Below are positions 7,878 through 13,299 of a stretch of 13,299 nucleotides of DNA, piece by piece. Every line of letters starts with the position of its first letter. Positions within the stretch are counted from its first letter, which is position 1. Both the position numbers and the translations under genes were made by a program. Source of the stretch: Euperipatoides rowelli (Eukaryota > Onychophora > Udeonychophora > Euonychophora > Peripatopsidae); assembly GCA_003024985.2 (NCBI GenBank), contig PXIH01S0003373.1; one strand, 5' to 3'. Below the pieces are notes generated by a model. It saw only the letters and a list, made by a program, of their open reading frames with translations. It did no database searches and was not told the DNA's origin.

Positions 7878-8537
7878 CTATCTCTGCGCTTTACGTTTCT
7901 TTTTTCTATATGTTTTTTTTGTATACAGTTGCATGAAAGAGATATGTTTGCATTTGACATGATTAAAAATTTCATCTATGTTTTTCTGGAAGGCCAAATA
8001 TAAATATATTTTTTTTCTTCTTGATGAATCTTCAGAGTTGTTTTTAGTATCAGCTCCATTTTCTACATATTTCATAGCTTGACTATGTGTTTTTAAATCA
8101 TTTTTATCCAGTTTCATATTTTTCAAATCTCGATCAAGTTTAAAATTGTGTTTGTCATAAAATTCTTGACATTTTGGCTCGATAGAACATATTCTGGACT
8201 CCAGAGATAACATTTTTAAACTATTTTCTGAAATTCTACCAGCCTGACCCATAAGTTTCAATTCACAATCATGATAACTATCAAACAAGAAAGACAATTT
8301 AGATGAAATATCATTGAGACTCAACTGGTTACTTGTGAAAAGCAGACATTTTTCACAGGACCATGGTATTTTTGGTCGTCTAAATATCTTAAATTGGTTT
8401 TCATTAAGAGTTCCAAGGGTTGTACAGCCTTTATGAAACCATTTACTACACGAATCACATGCAATGGAATCCTTATCTATATCCTTAAGGTCGGCATTGC
8501 ATTTCTCGCACATAGTTGTTGAAGGACTCTTTATCAT
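7878..8537 (-). CDS. LINE-C ORF1: PHD-finger protein, uninterrupted 219 codons
   Basis: The protein starts with a complete Cys4-His-Cys3 PHD-type zinc finger: C10, C13, C27, C30, H35, C38, C61 and C64, with the typical W-F-H-K-G-C and P-W-S-C-E-K-C contexts. A mostly helical, charged middle follows (about residues 70-165), probably a coiled coil for self-association. The C-terminus is basic (KKTYRKKKRKAQR), suited to nucleic-acid binding. PHD fingers are known in ORF1 proteins of CR1-like LINEs, and the EN and RT follow downstream in the right order, so this is the element's ORF1 and not a host gene. The Met was chosen because it opens the frame nine residues before the first Cys. There is no stop or frameshift, unlike ORF2. 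It lacks the SGNH-like domain seen at the left edge and may be C-terminally shortened. Whether it is expressed is unknown. Confidence 0.75.
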   Translation of the reverse strand: MIKSPSTTMCEKCNADLKDIDKDSIACDSCSKWFHKGCTTLGTLNENQFKIFRRPKIPWSCEKCLLFTSNQLSLNDISSKLSFLFDSYHDCELKLMGQAGRISENSLKMLSLESRICSIEPKCQEFYDKHNFKLDRDLKNMKLDKNDLKTHSQAMKYVENGADTKNNSEDSSRRKKIYLYLAFQKNIDEIFNHVKCKHISFMQLYTKKTYRKKKRKAQR

Positions 8538-8830
8538 CTAAAAGGCTTAACAGTACATAAATATATCTTATATCTGAGGAATTAAAGGCCTTTGCTGTGA
8601 CTTTCCTAACATATAACATATCTTTTTGACGTAACACAAATTTTAAAATTTGTTTCATTATATAAAAGACGCCATTGAAATATTCGCTCAGTGATTCCGA
8701 TGTTTTTGGTGGACAAGATTATGTTTTCTTCTGTTTTGCAGGGGTTGAGAATCATCATTTTATCCAAAGACAAAAGGCAGGACAATATTGATGGATACAA
8801 GGCTACATAAAACATAAAGAATATTTGTGA
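8538..8830 (-). other. Region upstream of LINE-C ORF1, probable 5' UTR or flank
   Basis: A 69-codon open minus-strand stretch (8606-8815) beginning MFYVALYPSILSCLL resembles no family I recognise. Its placement just before ORF1 suits a 5' UTR. I cannot tell where LINE-C ends and flanking DNA begins. Confidence 0.35.
8636..8653. repeat. 18-bp perfect AT-rich palindrome
   Basis: ACAAATTTTAAAATTTGT equals its own reverse complement. In AT-rich DNA such palindromes arise readily by chance; no function is inferred. Confidence 0.5.
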
Positions 8831-9820
8831 AACAGCCTATATAAATTTCAATATAATTCAATCTACAGCGTTTTGATAAGACACTAAATTAAACATGTGA
8901 CTTCAAATCCACAAAAATCTATTCAATCATAAGGTGAGTGCATTATAACTTCAACAAAATTTATCGAAAACTAAACCCCAAGCTTATCTATGTAAGATAA
9001 AAGTAGTTATTTCAACCAAATCATCAATTCTCTCAAACTGCAATCGATCTTACGGAGCTATCTACAAGAGATGTTACCATGTTGAGACATGCACACTATC
9101 CTTAAGTAATCTCATGAAATTTTAAATTTTATGTATTCTATTTCCCACGTTAACAATAAATAAATAACAATTACTCAAATAAATGATACAAAATTAACAG
9201 AAAATAAAATCTAAATCAATGTATATCAGGTATCCATCCCTATCCTCCTTTAGATTTAAGTAATATTAGGATAACATTCAAATATTAGAAATTTATAAAA
9301 ATTGTTCCTGAAAATCTGTATATTTTTGTAGTCTAATATCCAAGGAATCACATTCCTTAAATCAGTAGCTACTGTACATTTATAAAAGCATTTGCCCCCA
9401 TTTTTGTTCTATAATTTATTGGAAGATTTTTAGATATCTTTTTCCGAGTATTATATTAATATTTTATAGCTTTTTTTCTTTATTAGGTCTGTAATTATGG
9501 CAGGGGCACATTTATTTCTACCATACCATTTGACCCATATGTAATTTTCTTTTCAGATGTAATGGACCCTAATTTAATAAATTTTTAAAGCCTCAGTAGC
9601 ACTCAAGTACCAGGGCCAAACACATTAGCCCTAGCTGCTGTATTTAGCACAGCTTATAATCAGATCAAGAATAATTTTGAACCATTTCTGAAATAGAAAA
9701 AGATAGATTAAAACGTTCAGAAGTTATAATCAGGTTAAGGTTAGGGAGGTTAATTAGTTTAAGATAATGTAAAATAGATAAAAGGTTAAGGATAGCATTC
9801 AATTTTAAAAAAATAATTGT
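8831..9820. other. Unassigned AT-rich DNA
   Basis: No recognisable gene. Short open stretches exist on the minus strand, for example 50 codons at 9259-9408 with NGGKCFYKCTVATDLRNVIP, but they match no family I know and lack a start codon. A run rich in GGTTAAGG/GGTTAGGG at about 9730-9755 is too short and irregular to be telomeric. Confidence 0.4.
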
Positions 9821-10155
9821 TAAAACAATATTTTGTTATTCATTATACGATCTATTAGGGTGTATACATTGCTGTATTCCTTAAAAGGTTTCTGGGTATA
9901 CTTTAGCTGGGGTATGGATGCGGAAGAGGGAAGTANCCACCATCCACCAAGAAAATATTGATAAATTAGCTTCCTGTTTAGAGCTTTTAAAGCATACGTT
10001 GGTTCCAATTAATTATAAAAAAATTGTCTGTTTTTCAAGTGTTTTTGTATTTCCAGAATCCTCTCCTCAAATGCCATCAACTTTTAAAACATTGAGCCCT
10101 CCTCCAGAAGAGTCACTGTATTCTTAAAAATGTGTCTGAGTATACAGTTACCAAG
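9821..10155. other. Unassigned stretch with short open frames on both strands
   Basis: A plus-strand frame (9918-10127, 69 codons, ending ESSPQMPSTFKTLSPPPEES then LYS) and a minus-strand frame (9820-10008) overlap. Neither resembles a known family, and an N at 9936 lies inside both. The plus frame contains a pyrimidine tract ending in CAG at about 10035-10060 that could pass for a splice acceptor. I do not call a gene. Confidence 0.3.
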
Positions 10156-10196
10156 TGTTTGTTTGCAGTTTGCACAGTGCTAACTGTTAACAAACA
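10156..10196. repeat. 41-bp imperfect inverted repeat (hairpin)
   Basis: The 20-base arms at 10156-10175 and 10177-10196 are complementary at 17 of 20 positions around a single central A, with a perfect inner GCAC-A-GTGC. The arms begin TGTTTGTTTGCAG and end AACAAACA. It could be a terminal part of a small DNA transposon or a MITE-like hairpin; nothing in the sequence proves either. Confidence 0.6.
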
Positions 10197-10643
10197 AATG
10201 TAATTGGCTTGCACGATTGTTAATCTATTATATAAAAGGCCAACACTGCTTCTCTCCATCTATTAATTTCACCATCTATTGATTTCAAATGTAAACTACT
10301 ATTTTGTGTTTTTAAATGCAACAAACTCTTATTTTTGTCCGTCATTTTGACAGGGTTCTAATACTATTATTAAATAAATAAATAAATATGTATTTAAAGT
10401 ACAATGTTCAAATACAATGTTTTTCATTGTAAAAATTATATATTTAACAACCTTTGTTGTTTTTAAAATAAAGATATTACTTTAATAAAATGATTCTCAC
10501 CACAAGTTAATAAAACAAATTCAATGATTGATTCTTTTAAAATTATTTTTTTCACTAAATATCAATATTATCAAAATTAATTGAACCAATGTTGTTTTTC
10601 TTCATAAAAGTTTCCACAAATTTTGATGATCACGGGAATATTT
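10197..10643. other. AT-rich stretch downstream of the hAT remnant
   Basis: No gene seen. It includes a short (TAAA)n run. If the hAT element had kept its end here, a terminal inverted repeat would be expected; I could not identify a convincing pair. Confidence 0.35.
10369..10389. repeat. (TAAA)n simple repeat
   Basis: Tandem AAAT/TAAA units. It resembles the LINE-A and LINE-C tails but on the opposite strand. No LINE coding sequence adjoins it, so it may be an ordinary microsatellite. Confidence 0.6.
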
Positions 10644-11446
10644 TTATGAACAATTTTTTTTTTTTTTTGATTGATTGTCTATGGCTGACCTATGAGCTTT
10701 CAGCCAAGTCATAACATAAGGACTAGGATTCCAAATATCTAATGGTGGCCCATTTAAATTTAAAAACATTAAATTGGCTACATTTTTCAATAATTATGAA
10801 GGCTTAAACCTCTCTCACATTCAGCCGTTGAGCAAGGTAATTAATTAACATTATAAAAGCCTCTAAAATTTTCAGAAACAGTCTGAAAATCAACATCTCT
10901 CATTCCATGGAAAGCATTATTGGTATTAAGATTAAATATTTTAGCCAGACAACAATATTTCTGATTCTCCAAAATGCACACATGAGTCTGTATTCTTAGG
11001 CCAAGAATTTTTATCAAAAATTTTTAAATCTGAAATTAATTGACTTTCATTTTCATACAATATTTTGAATTAAATCATTTAGGAATACAACTCTATTTAG
11101 TTTATCATGCTTACTACTATTGAAATTCAATCTTACCATTTTGAATGACATATTATATTTTATGTCTTTCATTTGTTGTTCAAATTCATCAGAATTATCA
11201 ACAAATCATTTTAATACCCTAATTGATCTGTTAATTTTTGAATCAGCCAACCACAATGGAGTGTTATTATTTTGTAGCTCAAGGGAAAGTGCTGAATGTT
11301 CCTGAAGTACATCAGACATTAATGCTAAGTCACTGACAAATTCTACTGTACACATTTTTTCAATAAGCCTTCAAATTTGCTTCTAGCTCTTTGTCTCTAG
11401 AAGAATCTTCAGTTGATTGTTTAAAATGACTTGAGAGCTGGGAAGG
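10644..11446 (-). pseudogene. hAT-family transposase remnant, C-terminal part
   Basis: Read on the minus strand in changing frames, this carries: PSQLSSHFKQSTEDSSRDKE (about 11385-11446); MCTVEFVSDLALMSDVLQEH then SALSLELQNNNTPLWLADSK and SIRVLK (about 11180-11360); NLNTNNAFHGMRDVDFQTVS (about 10880-10950); LPCSTAECERGLSL (about 10800-10840); then LMFLNLNGPPLDIWNPSPYV and MTWLKAHRSAIDNQ, ending with a Lys run and a stop at 10644-10646. The STAECERG block and the following NGPPL-x-W-P segment are the hallmark hAT dimerisation region; the SDL-x-LMSDVLQE block is found upstream of it in transposases of the KIAA1586/FAM200-related hAT type. The N-terminal BED finger and most of the catalytic core are missing. 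Stops and frameshifts throughout show it is dead. Confidence 0.8.
10644..11446 (-). mobile_element. hAT DNA transposon fragment abutting LINE-D
   Basis: About 0.8 kb of a hAT element, defined by its transposase. Its upstream limit is near 11446, where RT sequence of LINE-D stops being recognisable and transposase sequence starts. No terminal inverted repeats or 8-bp target duplications were identified, so the borders are set by protein similarity only. Confidence 0.65.
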
Positions 11447-11940
11447 ATTGAACTGTCATTAAAGAACTCAAAATCATGTAGATTGAGTGTAAGGAAGCAA
11501 CACATAATTATTTCGAAGATTTTAGAGATATTTGATATAGGAGCTATTGGCCTATAATTTGAGATTTCAGAATTAGACCCCTTTTTATGTTTAGGTGATA
11601 TCCATGATTCTTCAAGACCAATAGGGAATACTCCGAATGAGGCACAGGTATTAAATATTATTGCTAGAGGTAATGCGATGTTAGAAGAAATCTTGGTTAG
11701 TACTGTAAGAGGTATTCCATCAGGGATTAGTGTTGATTGGGATTTAAGTGATTTTATAGCTGCAATAATATCATAGGGGGTTATTATTGGTAAGTTTATT
11801 GGATCAGAATCAGAAAAAACAAGTGGAGGAAGGGGATAATTGTTGCAGTTGAAATTCTCACAGAAGAATTGTTGGAATAGATTTGCAATGTCAATATTTT
11901 TAGAAGCTGTTATTCCCTGGTAGGACATAGTTTCATCCAT
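11447..11940 (-). pseudogene. LINE-D RT N-terminal part, truncated before motif A
   Basis: This is an open minus-strand frame; its recognisable RT content includes NIDIANLFQQFF, DIIAAIKSLKSQ, DGIPLTVLTKIS, FGVFPIGLEESWISPKHKKG and SNYRPIAPISNISKIFEIIM. These are the N-terminal segment and motifs 1-2 of a LINE RT. The same open frame runs on to 11383, but the last roughly 20 codons overlap hAT transposase sequence in another frame, so they are not real RT. Motifs A-E, including all catalytic aspartates, are absent. The linker upstream reads YKATRSHFKSLFIKSKNDYF and FWRYITRIRQI (11941-12120) in a neighbouring frame, consistent with one original ORF2. Confidence 0.8.
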
Positions 11941-12700
11941 TTCCTTATTTGTCTTATCCTTGTTATGTATCTCCAGAAAGGATTAGCATTCCCAAGAGAC
12001 AAGTTCATTTGGATATTTACAAAGTAATCATTTTTACTCTTTATAAAGAGAGATTTAAAATGAGATCTGGTTGCTTTATATAAGTAGTAGTCGTAGTCTG
12101 AGCGTGAATTAGACCAAATATTATGAAGTGAATTTTTTTAATTTGCAGAAGTTACGTAAATCTTTATTCATCCATGGTTGACCATTTTTGAAATTTTTAG
12201 ATATATATGTGATAGGGGTAAACTCTTTATTGGGGTCAGTAATATCTAAGATAGATAACCAGTTAATTGATTCAAGATGTTGATTTAATTTGTTATAATC
12301 GATTTTGTTGTAATTGGGAAAGCTGTTTTGTCTAGAATTAATATATGGATGTTGTTTGGTGTGGAATTGAATCAGAATAGCTTTGTGGTCTGAATTACAT
12401 AATGAAATTTCTTCTGATGTATATGCTTCAAAGTTTGTGAAAACTAAATCTAGGAAGTTAGTACCACGAGTGGGAAATGCTACATTCTGTTTAAATGATT
12501 GTATGTGGAAGTAGTTAATTAAATATTTTATTAGTAAGTGCATCTTTGCAACTAACCATGTCTGGTTTGCAATATGGTAAGTTAAAATCTCCACATATGA
12601 TTATCCTGTCTTCACTCTTAAATTTCTGTAGTAATACATCCATTTCATTCTCAAGGAGTTGTGTTACTTCATTATTAATAGGTGGTGGTATGTAAACTGC
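11941..12700 (-). pseudogene. LINE-D endonuclease (C-terminal two-thirds) and linker
   Basis: Near 12590-12700 the minus strand encodes VYIPPPINNEVTQLLENEM and RIIICGDFNLPYCK, the mid-domain and metal-binding GDFN block of an APE-type LINE endonuclease. After a frame change, 12121-12594 gives YFHIQSFKQNVAFPTRGTNF, LDLVFTNFE and LCNSDHKAILIQF, with the conserved SDH near the end, then a linker with PWMNKDLRNFCKLKK. The first roughly 100 residues of the enzyme, including the N-terminal NARS-like block and the catalytic Glu strand, are not seen between here and the ORF1 end, so they were probably deleted. The N at 12704 lies just upstream of VYIPP. Confidence 0.8.
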
Positions 12701-12880
12701 TATNTTGTAGTATTGATATTGTTAATGTTATTTTGGATTGAATGACTGATATTGCGATTTAGCATTGATTGATAATTTGAAATATGATCATTATTATCCC
12801 CATCAATGTTTATCCCCTGTGGAGTTGATTGCTATACCAGAGATTCATTGTATTCCAAAAAATCACCCAGATTAATATAA
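12701..12880 (-). other. Junction between LINE-D ORF1 and EN
   Basis: A minus-strand frame here is rich in Asn, Ser and Ile (QSTPQGININGDNNDHISNY and NRNISHSIQNNINN) and matches no endonuclease motif. It may be extra ORF1 tail or sequence left by the deletion that removed the EN N-terminus. Confidence 0.35.
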
Positions 12881-13299
12881 CTAGAGTCTGAGGGGTGATT
12901 GAATATCATTAATTTTATTTAAGGCATTAAATTGTGAATAAGAAACCCCATCTCTAGTATCCATCAATACCATAGATTCATCATCATCATGATTATAAGA
13001 CTCCCTGGATGAAATATTATGTGCAGTGTAAATTTCTTCATCAAAAATAATTCCTTTATGTAACATGCCTTCAAATCTTTTAGTAAGTATATAATGAGGC
13101 CAAAAACCAGGTGTTGTAATTTTTTTGTAATAGTTATTATCAATTAAAATATGGTAGCTATAGTATAACTATTGTATTTAGTTTTTAATCTTATTTGAAA
13201 AAAATCCGAAGGGATGCCTTTTGTAATAATTAATTTTTCAATATCAGTAGTAGTTGAATTAGATGAAAATTTTGTTGCAAATATCTGATATTTTTTAAT
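12881..13299 (-). pseudogene. LINE-D ORF1, C-terminal end (partial at the window edge)
   Basis: From the right edge, the minus strand reads FATKFSSNSTTTDIEKLII, TKGIPSDFFQIRLKTKYNSY, then after one frameshift near 13150 PGFWPHYILTKRFEGMLHKG, and continues open to a stop just below 12884 through an acidic stretch (HDDDES). The pattern of a T-x-FS-x3-T-x-DI-x-K-L-I helix, a K-L-K-T-K-x-N/D-S-Y/F strand and a W-P-x3-L/V-x-K-R-F ending is what I recognise from the C-terminal domain of LINE ORF1/Gag-like proteins, which follows the RNA-binding part. The rest of ORF1 lies beyond the window. The assignment rests on pattern recognition, not alignment. Confidence 0.6.

Larger units (their letters stand above)
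4666..8537 (-). mobile_element. LINE-C: near-complete CR1-like element, ORF2 decayed
   Basis: On the minus strand the order is PHD-finger ORF1 (8537 down to 7878), APE-type endonuclease (7720-7037), a linker, RT (about 6600-5580), RT C-terminal blocks (about 5400-4960), a 3' UTR with a palindrome (4702-4717) and a (TTTA)n end (4666-4690). This is a full LINE gene order over about 3.9 kb. The C-terminal blocks (FLRGDMVFMFK, WWNDLP) place it with CR1-like elements. The 5' end is uncertain and may reach about 8830. Target-site duplications were looked for by eye and not found. Confidence 0.85.
11447..13299 (-). mobile_element. LINE-D: 5' and middle part of a LINE, continuing off the right edge
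   Basis: The minus-strand order is the end of ORF1 (13299-12881), the second part of an endonuclease (about 12700-12200), an EN-RT linker (12120-11941) and the RT up to motif 2 (11940-11447). The 3' half is missing where the hAT fragment begins. LINEs normally lose the 5' end, not the 3' end, so the loss points to later deletion or rearrangement. The sequence differs clearly from LINE-A and LINE-C. Confidence 0.8.

Noticed and set aside
8723-8741. Pyrimidine tract ending in GCAG resembling a plus-strand splice acceptor
   Set aside because: The following frame closes after about 20 codons and no matching upstream exon or donor was found.
9730-9755. Telomere-like GGTTAAGGTTAGGG sequence
   Set aside because: Only two or three irregular units; far too short to be an interstitial telomere repeat.
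9918-10127. Possible host exon on the plus strand
   Set aside because: No recognisable protein family, an N inside the frame, and an overlapping open frame on the other strand; support is too weak.
10351-10360. CAGGGTTCTA as a possible hAT terminal inverted repeat
   Set aside because: hAT ends often start with CAG, but no inverted partner or 8-bp target duplication was found.
10654-10668. 15-base poly(T) (poly(A) on the minus strand) as evidence of a retroposed hAT transcript
   Set aside because: It is in frame as a Lys run just before the transposase stop codon, so it is more likely coding than a poly(A) tail.
1-13299. CRISPR array, tRNA, rRNA, bacterial operon or defence system
   Set aside because: No regular spaced repeats, tRNA-like arms, ribosomal RNA or ribosome-binding-site-led gene sets were seen; the content is eukaryotic repeats.

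Overview
The window looks like AT-rich animal genomic DNA, most likely from an invertebrate, and is made almost entirely of decayed transposable elements. The evidence is non-LTR retrotransposon (LINE) protein remnants of CR1-like and Jockey-like type, a hAT DNA transposase remnant, many simple repeats, isolated N bases typical of a draft assembly, and no bacterial gene organisation. I cannot name the species. I see no convincing host gene, tRNA, rRNA or CRISPR array.

Layout from left to right. 102-910 (minus): broken ORF1 of a CR1-type LINE, with a zinc-finger-like end, a charged coiled-coil-like part and an SGNH-hydrolase-like domain; its ORF2 would lie off the left edge. 1549-3172 (minus): LINE-A, a reverse transcriptase (RT) remnant with a (TTTA)n end and an internal deletion. 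3419-4124 (plus): LINE-B, the last part of a CR1-like RT plus its 3' UTR, stem-loop and short terminal repeat. 4357-4533 (minus): a small PHD-like ORF1 fragment. 4666-8537 (minus): LINE-C, the most complete element, with an uninterrupted PHD-finger ORF1, a broken APE-type endonuclease (EN), a broken RT with both catalytic aspartates substituted, a palindrome and a (TTTA)n end. 8538-10640: mostly unassigned AT-rich DNA with a 41-bp imperfect palindrome. 10644-11446 (minus): C-terminal part of a hAT transposase. 11447-13299 (minus): LINE-D, the end of ORF1, a partial EN and the first part of an RT, continuing off the right edge.

In an intact LINE, ORF1 binds nucleic acid and ORF2 nicks target DNA and reverse-transcribes the RNA. 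None of the copies here keeps a complete ORF2, so none should move on its own. The parts most worth a second look are the uninterrupted LINE-C ORF1 beside a dead ORF2, the hAT/LINE-D junction near 11446, the likely 3'-end structures of LINE-B and LINE-C, and the palindrome at 10156-10196. I found no evidence of a previously undescribed biological system.
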